64,000 nucleotides of DNA from Candidatus Woesearchaeota archaeon (lineage in GTDB: Archaea; Nanobdellota; Nanobdellia; Woesearchaeales; UBA10216): contig JACPTG010000001.1 in the NCBI GenBank assembly GCA_016192905.1, positions 545,005 to 609,004 on the forward strand, read 5' to 3'. The notes beneath the pieces were generated by a model. The model was given only the letters and a program-made list of their open reading frames with translations. It had not been told where the DNA came from and did no database searches. Shown here piece by piece: positions 43,624 to 52,728 of the stretch (positions are counted from its first letter, which is position 1; each line of letters opens with the position of its first letter). The position numbers and the translations under genes are program-made.

Positions 43624-45138
43624 TTACTTTTCCAAATTCAGGGGCTTGTCAGCCTTTACAAAGGACATAAGGGAATCCTTGTCAGTGTAATACTCAGCCA
43701 TGACCCTGCCGACGCTGTCAACAGTGTTAATCTTATGCCTGACAAGCCAGTTCAGAACCTCCTGCTTCTCAGCAAGGTTTGCGGCCATCTCCTTCCTGCC
43801 CATGCCGGTGTAAAGCTCAAGCGTGTCCATGAGGGCTGTTGACTCACCCACCTTAAGAAGCTCATCCTTCTTGATGTCAAGCTGCAAAAGCACATTAGGA
43901 GTTGCGTCAGGAAGAACCTCGGCAATCTGGAAAGTCCGCCTGATGCCAGTCCTCCTGTTCCTGTACTGCACAACCAAGAGGCTGACAGCAGGAATCATTG
44001 ACTTAGGAACCTCAATCGGCGGATTGGTTAGGCGGTTGACAGTCTCCTTGGCACTGTTCGCATGCAAAGTTGCATAAACGCTGTGGCCTGTGTGGATTGC
44101 CTCAAAAAGCACCTCAGCCTCCTTCTTACGCCTAATCTCACCCACAATAATCCGGTCAGGCCTCATCCTAAGGGAATTGACCAGCAGGTCAAGCATGCTG
44201 ACGCCGCCCTTCCCCTCCACATTAGGCAGGCGGGTAAGCATAGGAACCCAATGGAGGAACTTCGGAAGCTGAAGCTCATGAGTGTCCTCAATGCTGATAA
44301 TCCTCTGGTTTGGCGGGAAGAAGTTTGAAAGGACATTAAGCGCAGAAGTCTTTCCTGAGGCAGTGCCGCCTGAGATAATGGCTGAAAGCTCAAACTGCAC
44401 AGCCAGCCAAAGCAATGCAGCAGCCTCAACCGAGATGGATTTGGCCTCAATAAAGTCAGTGATGGTCCAGGGTTTGGAGGCAAACTTCCTAAGGGTGAGG
44501 GTATTGCCGCGAAGCGAAACAGGGGTAATTGTGGCGTTAACCCTGTCGCCAGAGCTGAGGTTTGCGTCCATCAGGGGCTCAAGGATGGTAATCTGCCTGC
44601 CAACCTTCCTGCCAATCATCGCGGCAAAATGCCTAATCTGGTCCTCGCTCTCAATGCCAATGTTCGTCTTAAGCCAGCCGCGCCTCCTGTGATACACCCA
44701 GACAGGCTCCTCAGCGCTGTTAATAGCAACCTCCTCAAGATTGCCATCGCCCATCAGAATCTCAATATTGCCCATCCCAAGGGACTTCTGAATGAGATAA
44801 GCCGTAAGAAGCTCAAGAGTCTCCTTTGACGCGTCAGGAAAATGCTTCTTAACCAGGACCTCAATAGTATCGCGGAAGCTTTGCTCGATAATCCCTGTCT
44901 TCCTGATCTCAAGAATATCCACCATGCCCAGGCTGACCTCCTGAACAAGCATGTGCCTTATCTTCTCAAGGATAATCTCAGTTGTAGGGCTGATTTTAGA
45001 CACAGAAGCCTCATAAACAGGGACAAAGCTGCCCTTGACGCTGAAAATATTGACAGTTATTGGTATCTTGTTGGCAATAAAGCCGTAAGACTCCAGAAGC
45101 TTCTTTGAATCCTGCCTTGCCTCTTTTTTGGTAATCAT
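43624..45138 (-). CDS. FlaI/TadA/GspE-type secretion ATPase
   Basis: 504 residues from ATG 45138. Walker A is SGGTASGKTSALNVL (near 270), the Asp box is IISIEDTHELQLP, Walker B is DRIIVGEIRRKEAEVL-like (near 345) and the His box is HTGHSVYATLHANSAKETVNRL. The N-terminal 220 residues include the N2 domain (GDGNLEEVAINSAEEPVWVYH). It powers assembly of the pilin-like proteins through the two F-domain proteins on the same strand. A longer frame to 45324 has no support. Confidence 0.94.
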   Translation of the reverse strand: MITKKEARQDSKKLLESYGFIANKIPITVNIFSVKGSFVPVYEASVSKISPTTEIILEKIRHMLVQEVSLGMVDILEIRKTGIIEQSFRDTIEVLVKKHFPDASKETLELLTAYLIQKSLGMGNIEILMGDGNLEEVAINSAEEPVWVYHRRRGWLKTNIGIESEDQIRHFAAMIGRKVGRQITILEPLMDANLSSGDRVNATITPVSLRGNTLTLRKFASKPWTITDFIEAKSISVEAAALLWLAVQFELSAIISGGTASGKTSALNVLSNFFPPNQRIISIEDTHELQLPKFLHWVPMLTRLPNVEGKGGVSMLDLLVNSLRMRPDRIIVGEIRRKKEAEVLFEAIHTGHSVYATLHANSAKETVNRLTNPPIEVPKSMIPAVSLLVVQYRNRRTGIRRTFQIAEVLPDATPNVLLQLDIKKDELLKVGESTALMDTLELYTGMGRKEMAANLAEKQEVLNWLVRHKINTVDSVGRVMAEYYTDKDSLMSFVKADKPLNLEK

Positions 45139-45151
45139 AAGCTTTTGTAAA

Positions 45152-46312
45152 CTACTTATTAACCTTGCCCTTGATAAGCCTGCCAAGCTCAAAAATCTCG
45201 CTCTCAAACTTCTCCCGCTTCTTATGGGCAGCGGCAAACCTCTGCTCAAGCTCCTCAATATGCATCGAGGCTTTTGGAGCGCCAGTAATCTCCATGAGCC
45301 TTGCCTCCTGGACAATCCCGTCAAGCTCGGCCCTGAGCTTGGCGAAGTCAGTGTTAATCCTGTCCATGAGTATGTCTATTTTGACCTTCTCCCTGAAAAA
45401 CCGCTCAAACGCCTCCCTGGCAGACTGGCTGGCGGAAACCGTGTCAACAACCTTTCCCTTCGCCTGGGCCACCTTGTCCAGAATCCTGGCCTGCACGTCC
45501 TCAATCCGCTTCTGGTGCTGGCGCTTCCTGTCAAGCAGGGGGGCAAATTCCCTCTTTCTCAACTCGATGCCCTTCCTTATCTGCTCGGCAAACCGCTTCA
45601 TCCTGATGATATTCTGCCTTAAGGCCTCCAAATCAGCGTCCTCATCCTGAAGCTGCTTCTTCATATCCCTCACAGCCTCCTCAATCTTGGCCACCCGCTC
45701 CTTCAAAATCAGCTCATTCTTCTTTATCAGGTCAGCCTTCTGGACCTCCTCATCAAGCTTCAGCTCCTGCTCCCTGATGTGACTGATGAGCTCATCATAG
45801 CTTTTCTGGCTGCCAAGAATCTGGGACTCAACCTGCTCCATCTGCCTCTTGAAAGACTGCTGCTGGTCAAGAATCTGCCGGTCAATGTTACGCTTCAAAT
45901 CCTCATAGTTCTGAAGCGTGGCAAGCTCACCCCTGACCTTCTTGACATCCTGCTCCAGCTCTGCGCCGAGCCTGGAAAACTCCTCCTTTACGCGGCGAAG
46001 GCCAGAGGACTCCTTGTTAAGGGTCCCAATGGCAGACTCAACCTGCCTGATGAAAACGTCCTTCTTGCTCTCAAAATCCTTTGACTTCCTGGAAATCTCC
46101 TCCTTGGTGAACTCCCTCTTCACCAAAAAAGGAGTGGTGAACTTGTACTCAACATCAATAATGCCCTTCTCATGCAGAAAGTCAGCCCACTCCTCAATGA
46201 CCACCCTGGGAACAGAAAGTTCCTTTGCCGCGTCAACAGTTGAGATGCGCTTCTTCCCAGAAACCAATGCGACGAGCTTGTCAGCCCCGGTGGTAACCTC
46301 CCCTGATTCCAT
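45152..46312 (-). CDS. Winged-helix plus long coiled-coil protein
   Basis: 386 residues from ATG 46312, placed 26 bases from TATA sequence TTTTTATA (46335-46342 on the minus strand), which fits a leaderless start. Residues 5-60 look like a winged helix (KRISTVDAAKELSVPRVVIEEWADFLHEKGII). Residues 75-385 are almost continuous coiled coil with Lys/Glu/Gln heptads. It has no membrane segment. Next to the secretion ATPase (13 bases away), it may act as a scaffold or as a regulator of the pilus genes; neither is proven. Confidence 0.82.
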   Translation of the reverse strand: MESGEVTTGADKLVALVSGKKRISTVDAAKELSVPRVVIEEWADFLHEKGIIDVEYKFTTPFLVKREFTKEEISRKSKDFESKKDVFIRQVESAIGTLNKESSGLRRVKEEFSRLGAELEQDVKKVRGELATLQNYEDLKRNIDRQILDQQQSFKRQMEQVESQILGSQKSYDELISHIREQELKLDEEVQKADLIKKNELILKERVAKIEEAVRDMKKQLQDEDADLEALRQNIIRMKRFAEQIRKGIELRKREFAPLLDRKRQHQKRIEDVQARILDKVAQAKGKVVDTVSASQSAREAFERFFREKVKIDILMDRINTDFAKLRAELDGIVQEARLMEITGAPKASMHIEELEQRFAAAHKKREKFESEIFELGRLIKGKVNK

Positions 46313-46334
46313 AAAGAAGAAAGGCCCTGGCGTG

Positions 46335-46394
46335 TATAAAAAGGTTTCTTCAGCCGCTGTGCAGGCTATTGACATTTGACACCGCCACTTAATT
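46335..46394 (-). promoter_or_regulatory. TATA box and upstream motif of the coiled-coil/ATPase operon
   Basis: A minus-strand TATA box lies at 46335-46342. About 38 bases upstream of it, GGTGTCAAATGTC (46371-46383, minus strand), preceded by AATTAAG, occurs again upstream of the gene at 54501-54779. This position fits an activator site. Confidence 0.45.
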
Positions 46395-46472
46395 TTTTTG
46401 GCAGCAGGCTGACTCTTCGTGAACGGCACAGATGAAGCCAACTGAAGCCAAGGTGAAAACAAAAAAACACAA

Positions 46473-46484
46473 GCTTTATATATT
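46473..46484 (+). promoter_or_regulatory. TATA box of the RHH gene
   Basis: CTTTATATATTA lies about 30 bases before the ATG at 46509. With the minus-strand promoter at 46335-46394 this makes the 46313-46508 gap a divergent promoter region. Confidence 0.55.
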
Positions 46485-46508
46485 ATTTTATACATACTAA
46501 GTAATACC

Positions 46509-46769
46509 ATGCAAGCGATAACTATAAAGATGGAAGATAGGTTATTAGAAGAGCTAGACCAAAAGTTAGAATACCATAGGTATAGCACTCGTACGGAGTT
46601 TATAAGAGATGCAATCAGAGAAAAACTTTCTGAGTTAGAAAAAGAAGAAGTTTTAAAAAATTTAGCCCTACTGAAAGGCAGTTCAAAAAGAAAAACAAGT
46701 GATGCCGAATTACATGCCGCACGTGACAAAGCTTTTGAGATGCTTGAAAAGAAATTCAATATTAAATAA
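46509..46769 (+). CDS. Ribbon-helix-helix (CopG-like) regulator / antitoxin
   Basis: The 86-residue protein begins with the RHH fold: beta strand MQAITIKMEDRLLEELDQKL, then YSTRTEFIRDAIREKLSELE. The tail (45-86) is charged and helical, as in antitoxins that wrap a toxin. It is more AT-rich than its neighbours. Its 3' end overlaps by 8 bases the 3' end of a PIN-domain gene on the opposite strand, so the two may be a toxin-antitoxin pair in an unusual convergent order, or two unrelated genes. Confidence 0.85.
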   Translation: MQAITIKMEDRLLEELDQKLEYHRYSTRTEFIRDAIREKLSELEKEEVLKNLALLKGSSKRKTSDAELHAARDKAFEMLEKKFNIK

Positions 46770-47178
46770 TATCTTGTGGTCTTTTGGCCTTGGTAATGTC
46801 CAACAATTTCCTGAAGTGATTGTCTAGTGTTACTAATATCGCTTTATTGTCCCTTGCAATAAGTGCATGCAAAGCATCGCCTTTTGGAACATTTCTTTTT
46901 GACGATAAGTCTTTTGCCTTTCTCGCTTGTTTTTCTGTTGATTCCGTGAATATAAGAATTGGCTTAGTCTTCTCCAATAATTTTTCTATTTCATGAGGCT
47001 GGTAGCCACCCACCCCTAATTCCAGCAAAACGATATCTGAATAAATCACATCATCATTATTTTCTGTTATTTTGTTTAATAGTTTATGCGCCCAGTCCCC
47101 TTTTGGCAGATTTGGTTCGTTTCTGTTTTCAAAGAAATCCAGCCAGATTGATGTATCCAGATAGTATTTTTGTGTCAA
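46762..47178 (-). CDS. PIN-domain protein (VapC-like toxin)
   Basis: 138 residues: YYLDTSIWLDFFEN (first acidic Asp at 7), YSDIVLLELGVGG (Glu), PKGDALHALIARD (Asp) and ILVTLDNHF (Asp), the four acidic residues of PIN ribonucleases. The best frame starts with TTG (47178). It has no co-directional antitoxin; the nearest candidate is the convergent RHH gene. Confidence 0.85.
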   Translation of the reverse strand: MTQKYYLDTSIWLDFFENRNEPNLPKGDWAHKLLNKITENNDDVIYSDIVLLELGVGGYQPHEIEKLLEKTKPILIFTESTEKQARKAKDLSSKRNVPKGDALHALIARDNKAILVTLDNHFRKLLDITKAKRPQDII

Positions 47179-47212
47179 TCATTAGCTGTAAAGACGCGAA
47201 ACATGCCGCCCC

Positions 47213-48058
47213 TCACCTCAAAATCTGGTAAAAAGCGTCAAAAATGGGGGTATCTGTCGTTACCACATTGAAGGATGCCTTAACAGGGATAGCAGCCTTC
47301 CTGATTTCTGAAATGTGACGCTCAAGCTGGCGCTGATAGTCTGACTTAAGCTTTGCGCTGACATAAGTCCTCATGACTTCGCCGCTCTCAGAATCCTTAA
47401 GCTTCAAGTCGCCCTCAATACCTAAACTACGTTCTGTCCTGTCAAGGACCTGGACAAGCTTTGTGTCTGCATTGCCAAGCACCTTCAGCCCATCCTTTAT
47501 GTTCTCAAGGTCATAAAGGAAGTCTGAAACCACTATAAGCATTGAACGGCTGCCCAGAATCTTCCTGTAAGACGCCATCGCCTTCGCAAAGTCAGACTTG
47601 CCAAAGGGCTTGGTGGAATTCAGAAGCTCAACCATGCCAGCAAGATGGCCCATGCCCCGCTTCGGCTGGAAAACCTTAAGGTTATCGGAAAAAACAGCAT
47701 ACTGGAACTTCTCATTACCCCTCATGGCAAGGTAGGCAAAGCCAATCCCAAGCATGGCGGCGAAGTCATACTTGCCCGGCCTGCCATAAGCCATGCTGGA
47801 GCTGATGTCCAGGATTACGTGGACTGTAAGATTCCTTTCCTCCTCAAAGCGCTTCACATAAAGGTTATCAGTCCTTGCATAGACCTTCCAGTCAATCTGC
47901 CTGAAGTCATCACCCGCGGCGTAAAGCCTGTAATCCTTAATCTGCGCGCCCCTGCCGGTCATAAGGCTAGGCCTGGAGCCTGCATACTTTGAGGTGACGC
48001 GCTTCCTCATCACCAGGTTGAAGCGGTCAAGGCCTGAAAGGAACTCTGTGGTTATCAC
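47213..48058 (-). CDS. DUF58 protein with vWA-like domain
   Basis: 281 residues. The DUF58 signature GRGAQIKDYRLYAAGDDFRQIDWKVYARTDNLYVKRFEEER lies at about 35-75 in pieces, followed by a vWA domain with DxSxS in VHVILDISSSMAYG and LIVVSDFLYD. DUF58 proteins pair with MoxR ATPases in chaperone-like systems that activate or assemble metal-dependent or surface complexes. The ATG overlaps the MoxR stop (48055-48058). Confidence 0.92.
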   Translation of the reverse strand: MITTEFLSGLDRFNLVMRKRVTSKYAGSRPSLMTGRGAQIKDYRLYAAGDDFRQIDWKVYARTDNLYVKRFEEERNLTVHVILDISSSMAYGRPGKYDFAAMLGIGFAYLAMRGNEKFQYAVFSDNLKVFQPKRGMGHLAGMVELLNSTKPFGKSDFAKAMASYRKILGSRSMLIVVSDFLYDLENIKDGLKVLGNADTKLVQVLDRTERSLGIEGDLKLKDSESGEVMRTYVSAKLKSDYQRQLERHISEIRKAAIPVKASFNVVTTDTPIFDAFYQILR

Positions 48059-48987
48059 TTAACCTTCTCCAGAAGCTGGGTGATTGCGTCATCCGCGGTC
48101 ATGCCCTTGCGCTCGGCCTCGAAGTTAAGGATAATCCTGTGGCGGAGAACCGGAAAGGCCATCTTCTGGATATCCTCAGATGAGACGTGGTTTCGGCCGT
48201 CAATCAGTGCGCGGGCCTTAGCCGCCAGAATCAAGCCAATTGTAGCTCTGGGGGATGCGCCGTAGGCGAGAAGCTCAGAGCCCCTTGTCTTTGAAATGAG
48301 CTTGACAACACGCTCCTTCAAATCAGAGGCTATGGGAACCTGCCTTGTAAGCTCCTGAAGGGCTACAAGCTGGGACTTGTCCAGAACGACCTTAACACGG
48401 CGGTCCTTAAGCTCAGCGCCGTATCTGTTAACAATCTCCATCTCCTCCTGATAAGTCGGATAGGAAACCCTGATTTTCAGCAGGAACCTGTCCGCCTGGG
48501 CTTCTGGAAGAGGGTATACGCCTTCCTGTTCGATTGGGTTTTGTGTGGCCAATACAAAGAAAGGCTCATCAAGCTTAAACGTGGAGTTTCCAACAGTTAC
48601 CTGCTTTTCCTGCATAGCCTCCAGCATCGCTGACTGGGTCTTTGGCGTTGCCCTGTTAATCTCATCAGCGAGCACAACATTGGCGAAAATCGGGCCGGGG
48701 TGGAAGCGGAACTCCCTCTTGCCATTGTTCTCCTCAATAACGTAAGTGCCAATCACGTCAGAAGGCATAAGGTCAGGGGTGTTCTGGATCCTGCTGAACT
48801 TAAGGTCAAGGCAACGGGCAATAGTGCGGACAGTGAGCGTCTTCGCAAGGCCGGGATATCCCTCCATCAGAACGTTGCTGTTCGTCAGCAGGCCTACGAG
48901 AACCTGCTCAATAACCTCGTCCTGGCCGACAATCACCTTGCCAATCTCTGACTTCAAATCCTCAAACGTCTTCTTGTAAGCCTGCAT
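48055..48987 (-). CDS. MoxR-family AAA+ ATPase
   Basis: 310 residues from ATG 48987, with an AAGGTGAT ribosome-binding site just ahead. Walker A is LMEGYPGLAKTLTVRTIA, Walker B VVLADEINRATPKTQSAMLEAM, sensor 1 FFVLATQNPIEQEG, and the arginine finger region EAQADRFLLKI is followed by SPRATIGLILAAKARAL (sensor 2). Acts with the DUF58 and vWA proteins of this cluster, presumably by ATP-driven remodelling of a partner complex. Confidence 0.95.
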   Translation of the reverse strand: MQAYKKTFEDLKSEIGKVIVGQDEVIEQVLVGLLTNSNVLMEGYPGLAKTLTVRTIARCLDLKFSRIQNTPDLMPSDVIGTYVIEENNGKREFRFHPGPIFANVVLADEINRATPKTQSAMLEAMQEKQVTVGNSTFKLDEPFFVLATQNPIEQEGVYPLPEAQADRFLLKIRVSYPTYQEEMEIVNRYGAELKDRRVKVVLDKSQLVALQELTRQVPIASDLKERVVKLISKTRGSELLAYGASPRATIGLILAAKARALIDGRNHVSSEDIQKMAFPVLRHRIILNFEAERKGMTADDAITQLLEKVK

Positions 48988-49000
48988 TTTATCACCTTTT

Positions 49001-49813
49001 TCACCCTTTAGCAATCGCTGAAAAGTAGTTCTTCACCACTTCCTGCTGCTCCCTCGGAATCCTCTCCTCAAAGGCCGCTGATGATACTGCAAAAACCTCC
49101 TTTGGATAGCTTTCCTGGAACTCCCTGGCCTCAACTTCCCTGACTTCGCGGATGTTAATAGAGTCACCGGCTGGCTTTATTCTTAACTCAACATCCTCCT
49201 CGCCAAGCTTTGCAATGGCCGGAGCGCCGAAAATGTCCTCTGCATAGGCAATCTTGCCGCCGCCAGCCTTTCCGCCTCCCAGCCCAACAGAACTGTCACC
49301 AGGCTCGCCGCCAAGGTCGAAAGTGACATTAAGCTCTGAGCCTGCGCCGGCAGGAAGAACCGGGGTAAAGTCCTCCAAACTGATGGAAACCGGAGCCAGG
49401 AGGATGAGGATGAAACATAGAACTGCCACAACGCCTGCCTTTGCAAGGATGTCGCGCTCATCAACAAACTCAGCCTCCTCAACGCCCTTAAGGTCAGACA
49501 ACACTTCATTGTGCAGCTCGTTAACAACAGGGTTGTCAACCCTTATGTACTCGGCAGCTGTCCTGAGCTTCTCATTAAGCTTGGGATAGAACAACTCGAC
49601 CTCCCTAATCCTGTTGACTGAAAGCTGCCGGCCAAGCAAGGCCATAAAGTATGCAAAGGTAACTGAGGCGGCGAAGACAAGAGGCATATTCAGAAGGGAA
49701 AGGGCGAGGTAGGACAAAAGCAGGACAATCAGGGTGTCAAGCGCAAGCTCAAAGAGCATCACCTTGCCTATGCCAAACCTCAACTCGCCCAGTGCAAATG
49801 CAAGCTGCTTCAT
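49001..49813 (-). CDS. Membrane protein of the MoxR cluster
   Basis: 270 residues with hydrophobic segments at about 18-40, 44-62 and 126-146, and a 120-residue C-terminal region with a Gly-rich linker (VGLGGGKAGGGK) and charged tail. I do not recognise the family. Placement 13 bases before moxR indicates it belongs to the same machine and may be its membrane anchor. Confidence 0.75.
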   Translation of the reverse strand: MKQLAFALGELRFGIGKVMLFELALDTLIVLLLSYLALSLLNMPLVFAASVTFAYFMALLGRQLSVNRIREVELFYPKLNEKLRTAAEYIRVDNPVVNELHNEVLSDLKGVEEAEFVDERDILAKAGVVAVLCFILILLAPVSISLEDFTPVLPAGAGSELNVTFDLGGEPGDSSVGLGGGKAGGGKIAYAEDIFGAPAIAKLGEEDVELRIKPAGDSINIREVREVEAREFQESYPKEVFAVSSAAFEERIPREQQEVVKNYFSAIAKG

Positions 49814-49814
49814 T

Positions 49815-50309
49815 TCAGCACGTCTCGTTAAGCTTCTTCCTCAGGTTGCAGTTCTGCGTCCTAAGAGAGGCAACATCAGCCTCAAGCTCGGCAGTGTACT
49901 TCAACTGCGTGTTAAGCGCTGACTTGGTTGTGTCAAGCTCTGACTTCGCGGTTGCAAGCTCCCCTGTGGCCTGCTTGAGCCTCTGAAGGGCGTCAATAAG
50001 CTCAGCTTTTGTTCCGGACAAATCCGAGCTGAGCCGCTCGTTATAGCCGCTGATGTTGGTATACAGCACGTCAAACCTGTCCTTTGCCTCAGCCTTAACC
50101 TGAAGCTCCTCATTAAGCTGGCTGAGCTGGGCCCGCTGCACAGACAGGTTATAGTTCAATTGGTTAAGTTCCTGAAGCTTGCTATCATAGCTCCCGGACA
50201 GGTTCTTATAAGTAACCTGATAATAGGCACTGAGCCCTGCCATAACGCCAAGCGCAACTATGATAAGCAGCAGCAGGAACAGATTAACGTTCCTCCTTAT
50301 GTAGCCCAT
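49815..50309 (-). CDS. Single-TM coiled-coil protein
   Basis: 164 residues. TM helix at about 9-28 (LFLLLLIIVALGVMAGLSAYY) then a coiled coil through residue 155 (QLNQLNYNLSVQRAQLSQLNEEL...) ending with two Cys (CNLRKKLNETC). Likely a membrane-tethered stalk facing either side. It lies between the vWA genes and the other membrane gene of the cluster. Family unknown. Confidence 0.78.
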   Translation of the reverse strand: MGYIRRNVNLFLLLLIIVALGVMAGLSAYYQVTYKNLSGSYDSKLQELNQLNYNLSVQRAQLSQLNEELQVKAEAKDRFDVLYTNISGYNERLSSDLSGTKAELIDALQRLKQATGELATAKSELDTTKSALNTQLKYTAELEADVASLRTQNCNLRKKLNETC

Positions 50310-50341
50310 GACCCCACCATTGCCAACGCCATTTAAATAGT

Positions 50342-52675
50342 TTACTTAGACCTCCTTATCTCCATTGCACGCCTGACAGCCACCTCCAAAAGGAAGATGC
50401 CAATGGCGGCAGCCGCAAGAATCCAGGAGTAACTGTTAGACTCTGACTTTATGCGCTTGGAATCCTGCCTTACCTTCTGGACAATGCCCTGAACGTCCCC
50501 AGGCTCAAACATCACGCCTCCAGTAACCGAGACAAGCTCAGCCAGCGCCCTGTTCATGCCCACCTCCCTGAGCTCCTTCTGATAGTTCACCGCCACAATA
50601 GAATCAAAAAACTCGTAAAAGCCAGAGTCCTTAGGAGTGTATGAGGCAACGTAGGCGTTCTCGCCAATCTTTGAAAAGTTAAGATTCGGAGCTGCAGGAA
50701 CCTGACGGCTCTTCACGAATATCTCCAAGTCCTCGCCCAGGAAAACGTCATCCATGTCAACGTCAAAGTCCTTTGCCCTGCCCAGGTCTCCAATAACCCA
50801 GTTCGCAGACCTTGAAAGAAGCCCTGAATTATCCCTGGAAAGGATGTCGCCTCCCCATGACGAGCCGTCATCGGTTGAAAGAACCGCAACGCGGCCAAGC
50901 CCAAGCCTCCAGACGGTGAGGATAGGCTCACTTGAAGCTGTGGCAACAAGCAATTGCGCCTGCGACTTTGGAAGCACAAAATTGTGGCCGCTGACAGAAG
51001 CCTTCAGCCTCAAATTCCTGGTGATGAAATGATAATTGTTGACAGTGTCCAAGGAATAGGACGCATTGGCCTTCTCAGACTCGCCAAGGACTATCTTAAG
51101 CTTCTCAGTCTCCTTAGGCTCGAAATACGCGCCCCTGCCAGCGGCGGCGATATCCTGCATGTGCCTTGTGTTTGTGCGCTCACCAACGCCAACAGCATAA
51201 ATGCGAATGCCAGCGGCAGAGGCAGACGAGGCCATCCTCACGTCATCAGGGGCAGGAGTGCCTGGGATGCCATCTGAAATCAGAATTATACTTTTGCTGC
51301 CCTGCACAGGGGCAAGCATCTCAATGGCAGCGGAAATCCCTGCTCCGATATCAGTGCCCCTTCCATACGAAATGCGGGCTATCCTGTCCTCCAAATCCGG
51401 ATTGTCAGAAAGCTTCTGAATGTCAGATACCTTATGGGGAATGGACTCAAATGCGATAACGCCAACCCTGTCTGAAGGCTTAAGCGTCCTGAGGACAGAT
51501 ACGGCGAGCGCCTTCTCCACCTCCTCAACAGTGCTGCCACTTGCCTTTCCGAAAACTGAGCCTGTGCTGCCTGAAACATCAACAAGGATAATGACATTAA
51601 CGTCCTTCTTCGGCTCATCCTTACCGGTGCCAACAACAACCGGAAGCAGAGCCTCATAAGGCTTGTACTGAAGCGACCTGAAATCATCCCGGTCAAAGGA
51701 TGACTTGCCGCCAATCACAAAAAGGCCGTTGCCATCCAGAACGTAATCCGAAAGGCGGTCAACAGGCAGCGAGGAAAGCTTAACGTCGTTTATTATAACT
51801 GCGGCATAGCCGCGAATGTCAGAGGGGACTGAACTGGCAACAGTAACATCATAAAGCTCGGAGAATACAGGGGCAGACGGGGAGACCTTCTGGGACACAA
51901 ACAGAACCTTAGGCTTGGGCTGGACCTTCACAGCCTTCAGGAAGCGGTTATTCTGCCTGAACCTGTCATCAGCAGAAATATCAGCCCTGAACCTGTGATA
52001 ACCCTCCTTAAGCCTGCTTGTAAAAGCAAATGATGACGCCTCAGATACCTCCCTTTCCAGCACAAGCTCATCATCAACCGAAACCCTCAGCATGAAAGGT
52101 ATCATGACCCCTGTTGAGGCAACAGAAACCACAAACTCATTATCAGCATCAGCAGTCGTCTCAGAAGGGCCGTCAATGAAGACAGCAGCGTCCTTTTCAA
52201 CAGGATAAAGGCTGACCGCGCTTATAGTGGTGTTAAGGGAAGACGCGAACAAAATAACGTCGCCAAGAGACCTTCCATAGTTGTTGTTCCCATCAGTGAC
52301 AAGAAGGACATTGTCATCACCGCGGATATTCGCAAGAATCATATCACCCAGCGCAGAGCGGTTAGCCTCAGCAATCGTCCTGACGTTGACAGGAATGGAC
52401 TTCTCAACTTCAGAAGCAATGGAGTCTGCTGTGGAAGTGTCAAACACCCCGAAGGAAACAGACCTGTCAGCGAAGATGTTAAGCTCGGGATTGCCTGGAA
52501 TCTCAGCCTGGCGCAGGTCAAACGGGCCTGCCAAGGCAGCGATAAGCAGCGAGAAGACGGCTACCCTTGACAGGAAGAGCAGGAACCTTCCCCTCCTCCT
52601 TGAAGCCACAAAGGACTCCTGCTCAAGCCTGCTGCCAAACCTGACAAACTCATGCGTAATTACAAGGAACAACAC
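50342..52675 (-). CDS. BatA-like membrane protein with vWA domain
   Basis: 777 residues from GTG 52675. N-terminal hydrophobic segment(s) are followed by a beta region with a degenerate vWA (FADRSVSFGVF), a central vWA domain with full MIDAS motif (ILVDVSGSTGSVFG) and LISDGIPGTPAP, and a C-terminal TM helix (SYSWILAAAAIGIFLLEVAV) with a basic end. The reading frame upstream of 52675 stays open to 52738 and encodes SFTHPGLLWLILPAIA, a typical BatA-family opening, but lacks ATG/GTG/TTG; an ATT at 52729 or CTG at 52732 would be needed. Confidence 0.85.
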   Translation of the reverse strand: MLFLVITHEFVRFGSRLEQESFVASRRRGRFLLFLSRVAVFSLLIAALAGPFDLRQAEIPGNPELNIFADRSVSFGVFDTSTADSIASEVEKSIPVNVRTIAEANRSALGDMILANIRGDDNVLLVTDGNNNYGRSLGDVILFASSLNTTISAVSLYPVEKDAAVFIDGPSETTADADNEFVVSVASTGVMIPFMLRVSVDDELVLEREVSEASSFAFTSRLKEGYHRFRADISADDRFRQNNRFLKAVKVQPKPKVLFVSQKVSPSAPVFSELYDVTVASSVPSDIRGYAAVIINDVKLSSLPVDRLSDYVLDGNGLFVIGGKSSFDRDDFRSLQYKPYEALLPVVVGTGKDEPKKDVNVIILVDVSGSTGSVFGKASGSTVEEVEKALAVSVLRTLKPSDRVGVIAFESIPHKVSDIQKLSDNPDLEDRIARISYGRGTDIGAGISAAIEMLAPVQGSKSIILISDGIPGTPAPDDVRMASSASAAGIRIYAVGVGERTNTRHMQDIAAAGRGAYFEPKETEKLKIVLGESEKANASYSLDTVNNYHFITRNLRLKASVSGHNFVLPKSQAQLLVATASSEPILTVWRLGLGRVAVLSTDDGSSWGGDILSRDNSGLLSRSANWVIGDLGRAKDFDVDMDDVFLGEDLEIFVKSRQVPAAPNLNFSKIGENAYVASYTPKDSGFYEFFDSIVAVNYQKELREVGMNRALAELVSVTGGVMFEPGDVQGIVQKVRQDSKRIKSESNSYSWILAAAAIGIFLLEVAVRRAMEIRRSK

Positions 52676-52728
52676 TGCAATGGCAGGCAGGATAAGCCAC
52701 AGCAGACCCGGGTGGGTGAAGCTTACAA

